Positions 10,168 to 20,288 of a DNA stretch of 26,154 nt are shown piece after piece. The notes under the pieces are model-generated. The model searched no databases, was not told the DNA's origin, and saw only the letters and a list, made by a program, of their open reading frames with translations. This DNA comes from Mesotaenium endlicherianum. Its lineage: Eukaryota; Streptophyta; Zygnematophyceae; Zygnematales; Mesotaeniaceae. The stretch is taken from the NCBI GenBank assembly GCA_009602735.1, contig WELA01010281.1:466120-492273 (forward strand), read 5' to 3'. The position numbers and the translations under genes are program-made. Each line of letters begins with the position of its first letter. The first letter of the stretch is position 1.

Positions 10168-11700
10168 CATACCACCTGAAGGCTGGATTCCACTTCTCTC
10201 ATAAGATCATTGATCTCCGTGGTGACAACCCAAAGATCTTCCTTATCAGACTCGCCCTATCTGATTATCTTTGGTACAGACTTGTTATTAATCCTGACCA
10301 GAACATGACTTCTTTTAATTACTCTTCTAAACTCTTTCAAAGAATGCCAGACTTTCTCTAGATCCGCCATCAGATCTCCAGCAAAGACAAATCACTAGGT
10401 GTACTCCCAACTCCCCAGAAATAAGCAGTGACTATGTGCTCTAAGATTGGGGTGTACAATTCAACATGGTCTATCTCAATGGTAAGCAGTGAGCAATCAG
10501 TCTGAGCTAGTGCAAGTTCTAATTACTGCACCATTGAACTGATCATAATTCTTAGTCCATAAATTGCACTCCTCAATGATACTAGCTGATACCTTCACCT
10601 TATCATCCCAATCATTCTTTGCTCTTATTCCAACATACATGTATCAAGTGTATGCCATAGTAAGGTCTCCAAAAGTACCTTCATGGACATTATTTGTCCA
10701 GCCACTGAAGCCAACTGCCCGACAGGAACTTCCCCTTTCTCTCTGACTGAAGCGTACAACTGAGCTATCTTATTCATCAGTTTCTCTCTCCTCTTATGAT
10801 CTATATAGATCTTCATCACCCTTGTATCCACAATCACCCCTAAGAATTCTTGCACCCTGGTGCATTCCAGCTGGGCTTTCTCCCAGCTAATCAAAATTCC
10901 AACCTTCTGACATTCTGCCAGAATTAAGCTCTTCACTTTTGCATGCTCTTCTATTGTCTTGCAGGCAAACAAGATATCATCTAAATAAGAAATGAGACTA
11001 ATGCCTGCAGACCTCCATAACTTTGCCAGTTGCTTAATCAATTTGGTAAAGACATTTGGAGCAGACGCTAGACCAAATGGTAGGCTAGTATAGACATAGA
11101 TTTTATTCTCAAACTAAAATCCCAGTAAAGTTAAGATCCATCCGGACATGGTGGTAGACTAACTTCGGATTTATAGAAAACATGAAGTTATTCTGCTCTA
11201 GTGTTTCATGCATCATCTGCAGCCCCTCATATCTAAATGCAATCAACTTCAAAATTTTATTGCCAATCCTCAGATCCAAAATGAGTCTTAGTTTTTCTCC
11301 TTCAACCACATTCAGAGGAGAAATACACAGGTTTCTCTGCATGCTTCCATTATTCAGCAACTCCTGAAGAAAATACTTCTGCTATGGTCTCTCTTGTATG
11401 ATCCAGGTGCTTTCTGACTCCCTATGATTCTTTTTCAAGAATATCTCTGGTGGACCTTGCTCTTTCCACATCAGGCTATAGCCTTCGTCAATTACTGACA
11501 ACACATAAGAATTGTGACACCACGTCCTCCACCATGGAAGATTGTCTCTCAACCTATTTTTCATGTTTAGGGGCTCAGAGGGAAAATCAATCTTACTGCT
11601 AGACGCTGCTTTGCCACCTTCCAGCAAGTTACGCAGACGCTCATCGTCATCGCATATTGCTACTACCCATCCACACATACATCAAGATGCATCTAGCAAT

Positions 11701-12900
11701 ATCAATCAGGTTGTATTGACCTGTGAGCCACAGCTCTGGAAAATTTTCCACAAGGCCTTCAGCCATTCTTATTATTCACGCACAAGAATTCTAGGCTCCA
11801 AAATACATCACAATAAAATATTCCATCAGCCAATCTGGCTCTCTGGCAATCTGCCAACAACTCTTTGCATCTAAGCAATCTATATTGAGCTGCTTAACTT
11901 ATGCTTGAAATGAGGAGATTGTGGTGCCATCAGCGGTGGACCACCATTGTGCTGATATCGCATCTGCATCTACTGAGGCATTACTGGTGCACCCTTGACT
12001 CCTGACGACCGTCGTACTTCTTAGGTTGATTGCATTCAATTGACAGGTGATCAAAGTGACCACACTTGTAGCAATAAATTCCCGTTCCATTCTTTGTGTA
12101 ATCTGTTATGTTGCCAAATCTCTCATTTTTCCTCTTCTGAGGCTCTTCCCTTGCTTTCCGTTCCTCACTCTAGCACATAGCATCTAAATCCTCCTTTTCT
12201 TGATCTTTACCATTTGTTGCACACTTCTTGAGCACCTCGTTGACAATTGGCTATGTATATTCCTCAGCAAGCCAAATTAATTTCTTACGAAACGCGATGA
12301 TAGCCAGGCAGGCAGTCAGTGCAGTCATTGCCGCGGGTCACCATTGCCGAGGGCGGCTTGTGCTTGGATTGTAGTCTTCTCCAGTTCGTTACAAAACTTC
12401 AACTCGATCTTGTTCCCTTCGTTGATTTTGCTCATGCCAACCATGTTGCGTTCTTCCTTCAGCCTTTTCAGCTCCCTCTCTGGACTTGCCTAGAATCTGT
12501 GTCTTGCATTGGCCTCTTACCCTTGTCTTTTCTGCGTTCGCTAGTCAAAACTTGCATAAATCGAATCAGTGTGTCCAACTTCTGACTAAGCTCCAACATA
12601 TGAGGACAGGGGGCTTGCTGCTGAAACAAAAAAGAAGCATTAAGTTGACTGGAAGACGGTGGAAAGGCTACAGCTCGCTCCGCCATTATCCTATCCCGAG
12701 TCATCTTAATGAGTGCCTCTCTGTCTTCCTCTGGCAGGGCCTCCAAGCTCAGCCCAGAAACGTTGCCAGCCTCAGATTGTTTACCCTGTCTTTTGTAATC
12801 CTTATGATCCCAAATGGATGTCGTGTAAACTCCCAAAGTTTCCAATCTTTCCCTAATAAAATGTCGTGGGATGTTATTACGCCATTAAATCCTACCAAAT
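11701..12900 (-). pseudogene. Gag of the DIRS-like element, main part
   Basis: This is the nucleocapsid-like first protein of the DIRS-like element. It runs from the chromovirus insertion point (12900) leftwards: a helical region (12845-12480) rich in Glu, Arg and Lys, a second helical stretch (about 12470-12340), a block 12330-12110 (with KKLIWLAEEY), and a CCHC zinc knuckle with spacing C-x2-C-x4-H-x4-C at 12032-12073. A Gln/Pro/Met-rich tail follows to about 11870, then a linker leading into the RT. In-frame TAG codons occur at 12251, 12170, 11970, 11880 and 11871, each where glutamine would fit, with TAA at 12885. Frameshifts lie near 12480, 12340 and 12000. The N-terminus continues across the chromovirus at 19586-19665. 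Confidence 0.75.
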
Positions 12901-13403
12901 TGTAGTGATTTGAGTTATTATATATTAGTATGCATATATTTTAATGTTTTCAAATATATTTGGAGTAGTATTGTGTGGAGTCAAGTGTGAATAGGTACTC
13001 TAGTAACTTGGTTCATGTCCTTTGAACCTTCCAAGGCATTTTCGAAGTTAGAGGAAAGACCTAGAAGAACTCCATGTGGCAAAAGTCAGATGTGCCATTT
13101 TTAGGTCAAAAGGACATGTGTACATTATTCTAGAAAGAGGTGGCAAGTTTTGGGATGTGTTGGGTGCCAACACATCAACATACACCTTCCTAGAAATTAC
13201 TTATGTAGCAAGTATATAAACAAGAGCTAGAACATAGAAAGACATTCCAGAATCACTCTTGTACTTGCCAAAATCCAGAAATATATTAACTTTCAAGAAG
13301 CCATCTCTCTTTCAAGAAGCTACCACTTGTGTTCAAAGATCCTTGTCTTGAATAGATAAAGTATTCTGTTTTACTAAGTACTTTATCTATCTGTTTCACT
13401 ACA
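12901..13403 (+). repeat. Chromovirus 5' LTR
   Basis: 503 bp with perfect 8-bp terminal inverted repeats, TGTAGTGA and TCACTACA. It contains two perfect internal inverted repeats: a 10-bp stem with a 3-base loop at 13154-13176, and a 12-bp stem with a 15-base loop at 13352-13390, close to the LTR end. A TATATAAA box lies at 13213-13220, so transcription may start some 30 bases on, making the 12-bp hairpin part of the RNA leader. Confidence 0.97.
13213..13220 (+). promoter_or_regulatory. LTR TATA box
   Basis: TATATAAA, repeated at 19390-19397 in the 3' LTR. Its position about 190 bases before the LTR end suits the U3/R border. It is recognised by sequence only. Confidence 0.6.
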
Positions 13404-13404
13404 G

Positions 13405-13416
13405 TGGTATCGGAGC
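13405..13416 (+). other. Primer binding site, initiator tRNA-Met type
   Basis: TGGTATCGGAGC, one base after the 5' LTR end. It matches the usual initiator tRNA-Met primer site TGGTATCAGAGC at 11 of 12 positions. Confidence 0.88.
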
Positions 13417-13440
13417 TAGGCACTTTGGTAGCACAAGAAG

Positions 13441-14721
13441 ATGGCCGATCCTCAAGACCAACAGCAAGCTTTCGAAGGAAGCCCTTCCTCTCCAAGACAC
13501 CCTCCTCCAGCGCCGATGGGAGAGCCCACTCAAGAAAATCTGCAACAACAAGAAGCACCACAAGGAGGAGCACACCCTCCTCCAGCGTCGATGGGAGAGC
13601 CTACTCAAGGAAATCTGCAACAACAAGAAGCACCACAAGGAGGAGCACCGTCAAATCCCGTGGCAGCCGCTATAGCAAAGTTGACCCCACCACAAGGAGT
13701 TCCCGCAAATGAGTGGGCAGCCTTCCTAATGACCGTCCACAACCAAGTGGGCTTGGCCACCTATGAAGCAACCGTGCAAGCGTCAAGAGAAGCTATGGCT
13801 GCCATGGTTGCCCCTATTGCGAGCAATGCTCAAAATCCAGCCCCGGCTCAAGCGCCTCCACAAGAGCCAACGAGAGCAAGGAAACTCATCAAGCCCGGCA
13901 AACCCGACACTTTCAACCCCGGGAAAGGTGCCAACCTGAATTTATGGCTCTACCAAGTGGAGACGTACCTCGCGTTCCTTGAAGTACCCGAGGAGGACTA
14001 CGTTCCCTTTGCCGTTACCTTACTTAGAGGAGCAGCAACATCATGGTGGCGTAACTATCAAGCGGCTATATATCAAGCTATGGCGCACCCCATGCTCGGC
14101 CAAGAGCCCCCACCATCATATGCAAGATGGGCAGATTTTCGTGAGGCCCTCAAGAAGCAATTCATGCCCATCAATGCGGAGAAGATTGCCCGAGGAAAGC
14201 TCCACCATCTCAAGCAAACGACGTCCGTTCAAGAGTATACATCCAGATTTCACGCCCTCACTCTTGAGATCCCCAACATGTCTCTCGAGGAGAAGATTGA
14301 CCGTTACATCTTTGGCCTCAAACCCAAGGTGGCAAAGGAAGTGGAGTTACGCGACTTGACGGACTTCTCAAAGATCATTGAAGTGGCCCAAAAGGTGGAT
14401 ACCTTGGATTTCAAGCACTCCGTGCCTTCATCTTCACGGGTACCGACGACGCGGGTGTACGCAGCCCCTTCCACATCCGAATCTGGACCCACACCCATGG
14501 AAATCGGAGTTATTAAAAGGGACCCCGCGGCTGCCCGGAAGAGTGGAAGACCCTCCAATGACACTTATGATGCAAGAAACCAGCAAGGAGTGAAAGCAAG
14601 ACTCTCCCCGGCTGAAAAAGAAGCTCTCATGACGGCTGGACTATGCTTCTATTGCAAGGAAAAGGGCCATCGTGCACTTTCATGCCCCAAAAAGTTGTCA
14701 AAAAACGGACAGCGCCGGTAG
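13441..14721 (+). CDS. gag: Chromovirus Gag polyprotein
   Basis: 426 residues from the first ATG after the primer site. Residues 20-69 are two tandem 25-residue copies of a Pro/Gln-rich segment ([12 protein letters not shown] in the first, [12 protein letters not shown] in the second), encoded by a 75-bp tandem duplication at 13498-13647. The retrotransposon Gag domain spans about 155-300 ([20 protein letters not shown], then [11 protein letters not shown]). A CCHC knuckle with spacing C-x2-C-x4-H-x4-C lies at 402-415, close to the C-terminus. It should assemble the particle and package RNA. The TAG stop at 14719-14721 lies within the hairpin of the frameshift signal, so most ribosomes would end here and a minority would continue into pol. 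Confidence 0.95.
   Translation: MADPQDQQQAFEGSPSSPRHPPPAPMGEPTQENLQQQEAPQGGAHPPPASMGEPTQGNLQQQEAPQGGAPSNPVAAAIAKLTPPQGVPANEWAAFLMTVHNQVGLATYEATVQASREAMAAMVAPIASNAQNPAPAQAPPQEPTRARKLIKPGKPDTFNPGKGANLNLWLYQVETYLAFLEVPEEDYVPFAVTLLRGAATSWWRNYQAAIYQAMAHPMLGQEPPPSYARWADFREALKKQFMPINAEKIARGKLHHLKQTTSVQEYTSRFHALTLEIPNMSLEEKIDRYIFGLKPKVAKEVELRDLTDFSKIIEVAQKVDTLDFKHSVPSSSRVPTTRVYAAPSTSESGPTPMEIGVIKRDPAAARKSGRPSNDTYDARNQQGVKARLSPAEKEALMTAGLCFYCKEKGHRALSCPKKLSKNGQRR
13498..13647 (+). repeat. 75-bp tandem duplication within gag
   Basis: Copies at 13498-13572 and 13573-13647, with only a few base differences and in frame. It lengthens the disordered Pro/Gln-rich N-terminus of Gag. Confidence 0.93.
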
Positions 14722-17700
14722 GCCAGGAGCCTACCACCCCAAGACCCACTTCACGAGAAGGCAACACGCCAAGTGAGGTGGAGACCCCCGTTGAAGACGA
14801 CGTTCCAGCCCCAATGAGTTTGAGAGGTTACCTTGGAGGAGAGAAGGTCCACATCTTGGTGGATAGCGGAGCTCAAGGCAACTTCATTGCTGCAGATTTT
14901 GCCACCAAGCACGGTATTACTATGCGAACTCTTGACCACGACGAGGAGATTATGATGCCCGATGGATTCTCCTATACTACCCCTTCCAAGAAGACGTACC
15001 CCTTGGCACTCTCTATCAAGTCCTTCAAGGATAGAGTAGTGTTCTCCCCCATGCAATTGGGCAAGTACGACGTCATCCTAGGGACGCCTTGGTTGACCAA
15101 GCACAACCCCCAAGTTGATTGGAGGACCGGTACTATCAAGATCAAGAATGACATCACTTCAAGAATCTGTATTTTGCGCGCAATCCAGAATATCCAGACC
15201 CAAGACATCCAGAAGCCGGCACACGAGATACTATTGTCCGCCCTCCAACTCAAGAGACTTGTGAGGAAGGGACACGAGCTTCTTTTGGCCTTGATCACGC
15301 CAAAAGACATCAAGAAAGACATCGAGAGTCAAGAAGGCAGCCCCGTTCCCAAGGAGATACAAGAAGTCTTTGAGGACTACAAAGAAGTGTTCTCCCCGGA
15401 ATTGCCCAAGGGCCTACCCCCCAAAAGATTCGTAGACCACAAGATAGAGTTGGAGCCCGGAAGCAAGCCCATCTCTCGGCCTACGTTCAAAATGTCATAC
15501 ACGGAGCTAGACGAAGTCAAGAAGCAAATCAAGGAGCTACTGGAGCATGGCTTCATTCGACCTAGCAAGTCGCCATTTGGAGCCCCGGTGCTATTTGTCA
15601 AGAAGAAAGATGGTACCTTGAGGATGTGTGTGGACTATCGCGCCCTCAACAAGATCACCATCAAGAATCGATACCCGCTGCCGCGCATGGATGAGCTCAT
15701 GGACCGGCTGGTTGGAGCCAAGTACTTCACGAAGATTGACTTACGGAGCGGCTACCACCAGATTCGCATCGCAGAACCGGACATAGAGAAGACGGCATTC
15801 AGGACAAGATATGGACATTTTGAGTTCATGGTCCTGCCATTTGGACTCACCAACGCGCCAGCAACTTTCATGACTATGATGAACACCATATTTCAGCCCA
15901 TGTTGGACAGATTTGTGGTGGTATTCATCGATGACATCCTTATCTACAGCAAGACCCTTGAAGAGCATGCGAGACACTTGAAAGAAGTCCTTGAAGTATT
16001 GAAGCAAAACAAGCTGTTTGCGAAGGAGTCAAAATGCGAGTTTGCCAAACAAGAAGTGGAGTTCCTAGGTCTCCACGTGACTGCTGATGGCATCAAGATA
16101 GACCCCAAGAAGACCACGGTGGTGGAGGAATGGCCAACCCCCACGACCAAGAAAGAACTCCAGTCATTCTTGGGATTTGCCAATTGGTACAGAAAATTCA
16201 TCCAAGGCTTCTCGCACATAGCAGCCCCCCTGACAGATCTACTCAAGAAGGACAGGCTATATACATGGACCGAGAAAGAGGAAGAGGCATTTCAAGAGTT
16301 AAAGCGAAGATTGACCACATCCCCGGTGCTCACACTCCCAAGTCCAAACCCAGATTGGCCCTTCCACGTCATCACCGATGCATCTTCCTATGCAATAGGA
16401 GCAATCCTGCTTCAAGACCAAGGCAAGGGACTGCAGCCCATCGCCTACGAGTCAAGGAAGCTAAATCCAGCCGAGCAAAATTATACAACCACGGAGCGAG
16501 AGGCATTGGCGATTGTACATGCCTTGAAGGTTTGGCGCTGCTACGTTGAAGGACGCAAAGTACTGGTCACCACGGACCACGAGGCGTTAAAGCACCTCCA
16601 GACGCAGCCGTATCTCTCAAGGAGACAAGCAAGATGGAGCGGATACTTGCAACAATACAACATCACGATTCAGTACCAGCCCGGCAAGACAAACCCGGCT
16701 GACCCCCTCTCAAGACTGCAATTAAATGCAGTGATGGTATCCCTGAAGACAGATCTGGAAGCTCGATTTTCAGCCGCCTATGAAAGAGACCCTTACTACA
16801 AGAACGGAGAAGCAGCCTTGGACCCATGCAAGAAGCAAGAAGGCAATTATTGGGTGAGGCAAGATACGGGCCAGAGATGTGTTCCTAATGACTTAGACCT
16901 CCGGCTCTTGCTTCTACGAGAAGCACACGACAACCCTCTTGGAGGACACTTTGGAATCCTAAGGACCACGGGCGTTCTAGCTAGGACTTATTGTTGGCCA
17001 GGCATGTCTAAGCAAGTCAAGGAGTACTGCAGGAGCTGTGACACATGCCAAAGAATCAAGCCATCATCGCAAAAGGCGGGAGGACTCCTCCAACCACTAC
17101 CAATCCCCGAAAGACAATGGACGGACATCTCAATGGACCTTATCGTGGACTTGCCCGTGACACCTCGAGGCCATAATGCAATACTCACGGTGGTGGACAG
17201 ACTTACCAAGATGGCTCATTTTATTCCCACGACGACTAAGGCTACAGCACCACAACTTGCAAGACTCATCTTTGACAACATCTTCCGACTCCATGGACTA
17301 CCATCAAGAATTGTGTCAGATAGAGATCCAAGATTCACAAGCCATTTCTGGAAAAATCTCTTCAAGAACTTGGGTACATCGCTGGATATGTCTACTGCCT
17401 ACCACCCACAATCAGATGGGCAAACCGAGCGTATGAATCGTACCCTAAAGACCTCTCTAAAGGCCTACGTGTCTACCCTCGAGCAAGACTGGGACATGTA
17501 CTTGACCCCCCTCGAGTTTGCCTACAACAACACTACGCAGGCCTCTACCCAAGAGTCCCCATTCTTCCTCAACTATGGCTTCCATCCGACCACGCCACTG
17601 AGCTTCACGGCTGGCCATGATGAAGTACCTGCAGCCACAGATTTTATGGAGACATTAGAAGCAGCCCTTACAGCAGCGAAGAAAGCTCTACAACACGCGC

Positions 17701-18308
17701 AAGATGCTCAAGCAAGAGTGGCGAACAGATCCAGAAGAGAAATTACGTACAGAGTGGGTGACAACGTGTTACTATCATCCAAGAACATTTCCCTGAACAA
17801 CAGGCCTGCCGGCAGCAAGTTCTCTCCCAAGTATTTGGGACCCTTCAAGATTATCCAGCAAGTCAACCCCGTTGCTTTCAAGCTAGAACTTCCCCAGACT
17901 ATGCACATCGACCCCGTATTCCACGCTTCCCTCTTCAAGCCATATGTGCAACCCGACAACAAGTTCCCAGGACGTGTGACAACCCCACCAGCCCCAACAA
18001 TAGTGGATGATCATTTGGAGTACGAAGTGGAAGACATAGTGGCTATGAGAAATTTCAGGAGACAGCAGCAATACTTGATCAAGTGGAAAGGATATCCAGA
18101 TTCGGAGAATAGTTGGGTGGCGGCGCACTACCTTGACAAAGTTCAGAGAAAGTTGAAGCGCTTCCATGCCGCCAACCCCCATCTTGGACCAGCCCCAAGT
18201 CTCTCTACTAGAAGCCCGAAGACTTCAGGGAGGCAGCCTGCCACCATCAAGAAGCAGCAGAAGACCCCTTGGAGGCAGCCTGCAAGAACAAGAAAGAGGA
18301 AAAATTGA
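14643..18308 (+). CDS. pol: Chromovirus Pol polyprotein (PR-RT-RH-IN-chromodomain)
   Basis: The open frame is 1221 codons from the ATG at 14643, but this part overlaps the gag zinc knuckle, so real Pol probably begins at the frameshift at 14700-14706. In this numbering: aspartic protease with DSG at 74-76; reverse transcriptase about 270-455 with FIDD at 428-431; RNase H with Asp579 and TTDHEAL; integrase HHCC zinc region, then catalytic Asp832, Asp893 and Glu929 (D,D35E spacing); chromodomain about 1126-1180 with YLIKWKGY; and a basic tail. The stop is TGA. All key residues are present, so an active enzyme set is plausible. Together they copy the element RNA to DNA, and the chromodomain may steer insertion to modified histones. 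Confidence 0.96.
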   Translation: MLLLQGKGPSCTFMPQKVVKKRTAPVGQEPTTPRPTSREGNTPSEVETPVEDDVPAPMSLRGYLGGEKVHILVDSGAQGNFIAADFATKHGITMRTLDHDEEIMMPDGFSYTTPSKKTYPLALSIKSFKDRVVFSPMQLGKYDVILGTPWLTKHNPQVDWRTGTIKIKNDITSRICILRAIQNIQTQDIQKPAHEILLSALQLKRLVRKGHELLLALITPKDIKKDIESQEGSPVPKEIQEVFEDYKEVFSPELPKGLPPKRFVDHKIELEPGSKPISRPTFKMSYTELDEVKKQIKELLEHGFIRPSKSPFGAPVLFVKKKDGTLRMCVDYRALNKITIKNRYPLPRMDELMDRLVGAKYFTKIDLRSGYHQIRIAEPDIEKTAFRTRYGHFEFMVLPFGLTNAPATFMTMMNTIFQPMLDRFVVVFIDDILIYSKTLEEHARHLKEVLEVLKQNKLFAKESKCEFAKQEVEFLGLHVTADGIKIDPKKTTVVEEWPTPTTKKELQSFLGFANWYRKFIQGFSHIAAPLTDLLKKDRLYTWTEKEEEAFQELKRRLTTSPVLTLPSPNPDWPFHVITDASSYAIGAILLQDQGKGLQPIAYESRKLNPAEQNYTTTEREALAIVHALKVWRCYVEGRKVLVTTDHEALKHLQTQPYLSRRQARWSGYLQQYNITIQYQPGKTNPADPLSRLQLNAVMVSLKTDLEARFSAAYERDPYYKNGEAALDPCKKQEGNYWVRQDTGQRCVPNDLDLRLLLLREAHDNPLGGHFGILRTTGVLARTYCWPGMSKQVKEYCRSCDTCQRIKPSSQKAGGLLQPLPIPERQWTDISMDLIVDLPVTPRGHNAILTVVDRLTKMAHFIPTTTKATAPQLARLIFDNIFRLHGLPSRIVSDRDPRFTSHFWKNLFKNLGTSLDMSTAYHPQSDGQTERMNRTLKTSLKAYVSTLEQDWDMYLTPLEFAYNNTTQASTQESPFFLNYGFHPTTPLSFTAGHDEVPAATDFMETLEAALTAAKKALQHAQDAQARVANRSRREITYRVGDNVLLSSKNISLNNRPAGSKFSPKYLGPFKIIQQVNPVAFKLELPQTMHIDPVFHASLFKPYVQPDNKFPGRVTTPPAPTIVDDHLEYEVEDIVAMRNFRRQQQYLIKWKGYPDSENSWVAAHYLDKVQRKLKRFHAANPHLGPAPSLSTRSPKTSGRQPATIKKQQKTPWRQPARTRKRKN
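14700..14735 (+). promoter_or_regulatory. -1 ribosomal frameshift signal between gag and pol
   Basis: The heptamer A AAA AAC (14700-14706) lies in the gag frame in the X XXY YYZ register required for -1 slippage. Ten bases on is a perfect 7-bp hairpin, GGTAGGC / GCCTACC (14717-14735, loop CAGGA), which contains the gag stop codon. The pol frame is exactly -1 relative to gag and is open across this point. No pseudoknot partner for the loop was seen. The signal is read from sequence; its use is inferred. Confidence 0.85.
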
Positions 18309-19064
18309 CATTAGACACTCTTCTCTTCTCGCAGTTTCTGGACAGAAAACTAAAACTGCTACTGGTAATAGGTCTCTGCATAATAAATTCTGAAAATTTA
18401 CCTGGCTGTAGTCCATGAGTAGCCGGTCATTTAGAGTCCAAGTTTGCTCAATTTGGAGCACTGGTGAGAGAGATATGATGCTCTAAGTAGAAGGGGGTCA
18501 GGCTGCTGGCATTGTTAGGACAGAATATGCCTTCTGACATTGTGCCTTCCCCTGAACTTGGAATGCTCTGAAACTCAAGACTCTGGTAGAACATCTTACA
18601 GCGCCCAGTTTGAGACTTAGTTTGCAGAATTTGGAGAAGTATAGAAGGACTTATGATTTTCAGAAGTTTCTGCACAGATTTGGAGGAGTGCCTACTCTCT
18701 CAGCTCTCAACGACACTCCAGAAATGAGAATGCTCTCAAATTTGGTGACCCGGTAGAGTTCTCCGACGCGGTCCGTCTGGCACTCGAATTTTCAGATTTG
18801 GAGCAGTTCTGTGGCCGCTATGAATTTTTGAATTCGTGGCAGATTCTGGGCCAACTTGTACAATTTTCTTTATCATTAAGGAGTAGGCTAGCCAATAAGG
18901 TCACACCACCTACGACCTTGCCTAGTCTACCTTACATGTGTAGCACCTGACTTGGCGCCTTTGACTAGTCCTCTTCACATGTGTGGCATCTGACTTGAAA
19001 CTGTTGACTAGTTTGCTCCACATGTGTACGACCTGACTTGACGCGCCGAGACGTCGCTTTTTCT
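18309..19064 (+). other. Chromovirus 3' untranslated region
   Basis: About 750 bases without a supported frame between the pol stop and the polypurine tract. The last part (about 18934-19048) is a degenerate 43-bp tandem repeat of nearly three units, each starting ACATGTGT and containing CCTGACTTG (starts at 18934, 18977 and 19020). Confidence 0.8.
18934..19048 (+). repeat. 43-bp tandem repeat ahead of the polypurine tract
   Basis: Three diverged units with ACATGTGT at 18934, 18977 and 19020, spacing 43 and 43, the last unit cut short. Confidence 0.8.
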
Positions 19065-19074
19065 ATGGGGGGGG
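19065..19074 (+). other. Polypurine tract
   Basis: ATGGGGGGGG, the likely primer for plus-strand DNA synthesis. Three bases (TGA) separate it from the 3' LTR start at 19078, where direct contact is more usual. Confidence 0.75.
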
Positions 19075-19077
19075 TGA

Positions 19078-19580
19078 TGTAGTGATTTGAGTTATTATAT
19101 ATTAGTTTGCATATATTTTAATGTTTTCAAATATATTTGGAGTAGTATTGTGTGGAGTCAAGTGTGAATAGGTACTCTAGTAACTTGGTTCATGTCCTTT
19201 GAACCTTCCAAGGCATTTTCGAAGTTAGAGGAAAGACCTAGAAGAACTCCATGTGGCAAAAGTCAGATGTGCCATTTTTAGGTCAAAAGGACATGTGTAC
19301 ATTATTCTAGAAAGAGGTGGCAAGTTTTGGGATGTGTTGGGTGCCAACACATCAACATACACCTTCCTAGAAATTACTTATGTAGCAAGTATATAAACAA
19401 GAGCTAGAACATAGAAAGACATTGGAGAATCACTCTTGTACTTGCCAAAATCCAGAAATATATTAACTTTCAAGAAGCCATCTCCCTTTCAAGAAGCTAC
19501 CACTTGTGTTCAAAGATCCTTGTCTTGAATAGATAAAGTATTCTGTTTTACTAAGTACTTTATCTATCTGTTTCACTACA
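19078..19580 (+). repeat. Chromovirus 3' LTR
   Basis: 503 bp, with 4 differences from the 5' LTR and the same terminal inverted repeats, TATA box and hairpins. It is followed by the target duplication CAAAT. Confidence 0.97.
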
Positions 19581-19665
19581 CAAATCTTGTCAGATGTTCT
19601 CAAAATTCTGACTGTCGCCCAGAGCAGGCCAGAGGATGTTTCCAAATTTTTTGAAACCCACGCAT
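19581..19665 (-). pseudogene. N-terminus of DIRS-like gag, cut off by the chromovirus
   Basis: An ATG at 19663-19665 opens a minus-strand frame (MRGFQKIWKH...) that reaches the chromovirus target site. It continues in the same frame at 12900 on the other side when the insertion and one CAAAT are removed. There is one in-frame TGA (19600-19602) where arginine would fit. The overlapping frame one base over is also fairly open, so the frame choice rests on the ATG and on agreement with the downstream gag. Confidence 0.6.
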
Positions 19666-19689
19666 TTTGTCGAATCAAGGGGCTTGGCC

Positions 19690-20288
19690 CCACAAAGTAC
19701 ACCGGTACGCGGAGACCACGTCCTAAATCACACGTCAATGGTAAACCTAAATTGCTCCCGGACCAGAGTTCATCGCTACGTCTAGATTCTACCCGGACCA
19801 GAATCACCGAGTACGCCAAAAACTTGCTCCACACCACACACACTGTACGCGTAATTCTACCCGGACCAGAGTACACTGCATGATACGCCAAAAACTTGCC
19901 CCAAACCACTCATGATCATTGCATGGCATGCCAGAAACTTGCCTCAAATAGCCCTAAACCACACATCACTGGTACGCCAAAAATTTGCCCCAAACCACAA
20001 TTCACTGGTACGCGCAAATTCTACCTGGATCAGAGTCCGCTTGTACGCCAAAAACTTGCCCAAAACCATAGATCACTGCTACGTCCTGATTCTACCCGGA
20101 CCACAGGTCATTGGTACGCCTAAACTCTACCCAAACCACAGCCAAATGGCACTCCAAGAACTTGCCACGAATTACACTTTACTGTATGCTGAATTCTGGC
20201 TGGACAAGAGTCCACCAGTACGCTAAAAACTTGCCCCAAACCATGCACACATCCCTAGTACGCCTATATTCTACCCGGACAACACTCT
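19690..20288. repeat. Degenerate minisatellite of two interleaved unit types
   Basis: About 16 diverged units of roughly 35 bp. Type A carries TACGCCAAAAACTTGCCCC followed by AAACCACA and CACTG. Type B carries AAATTCTACCCGGACCAGAG followed by CACTG. The types alternate irregularly and share the TACGCC and CACTG joints, so they are related halves of a longer unit. No open frame crosses the array. Confidence 0.88.

Larger units (their letters stand above)
9161..11700 (-). pseudogene. Reverse transcriptase-RNase H of the DIRS-like element
   Basis: The N-terminal RT fingers (11678-11110) include GEKLRLILDLR and a YHHV box; the catalytic Asp of the D-x-K-S-G-Y-H-H block has become Asn. After a 2-base loss near 11090 the palm continues with LPFGLASAPNVF and the YLDD box (10976-10987). 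The typical DIRS connection follows (FLGVIVDT, then ASVAGQIMSMK), then RNase H (10500-10170), broken by the TRIM at 9692-10167. The reading resumes exactly after the TRIM and ends with the DIRS signature CGPHIIDKFAT and FPPPHLIAQVVEHA (9595-9365). Stops: TAG 11382, 10257, 9599 and 9362 (the last at a tryptophan position), TGA 10644 (an arginine position), 10497 and 9314. Reverse transcription is its family role; this copy cannot work. Confidence 0.87.
12901..19580 (+). mobile_element. Ty3/gypsy chromovirus, apparently intact, 6680 bp
   Basis: It has 503-bp LTRs at both ends, a 5-bp target duplication CAAAT (12896-12900 and 19581-19585), a primer site, gag, pol with protease, RT, RNase H, integrase and chromodomain, and a polypurine tract. 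The LTRs differ at four positions (12930, 13247, 13248 and 13308 in the left copy), so the insertion is recent. Gag and pol have no internal stops or shifts apart from the programmed one. It is inserted in the gag of the old DIRS-like element. Chromodomain-bearing elements usually target chromatin through that domain. Confidence 0.97.
991..19665 (-). mobile_element. DIRS/PAT-like tyrosine-recombinase retrotransposon, decayed, split by four insertions
   Basis: Reading the minus strand leftwards gives gag with a CCHC knuckle, a reverse transcriptase with a YLDD box, an RNase H with the C-terminal extension typical of DIRS elements, and a tyrosine recombinase. This is the gag-RT-RH-YR order of PAT/Ngaro-type elements. 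Four insertions split it: chromovirus 12901-19580, TRIM 9692-10167, a putative DNA transposon 2860-9160, and a hAT-like element 1603-2431. Without them about 4.4 kb remains, a plausible size for this class. Coding continuity across the chromovirus, TRIM and hAT-like sites shows that the fragments are one element. Many in-frame stops and several frameshifts make it dead. Its terminal repeats were not identified, so the outer limits given are those of the coding relics. Confidence 0.8.

Noticed and set aside
12468..12905. Plus-strand 139-codon frame
   Set aside because: Antisense shadow of the DIRS-like gag.
18934..19048. CRISPR-like array
   Set aside because: Adjacent 43-bp units without spacers inside a retrotransposon; it is an ordinary tandem repeat.
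19463..19909. Minus-strand 148-codon frame
   Set aside because: It runs through the chromovirus 3' LTR and into the minisatellite, so it is not a gene.
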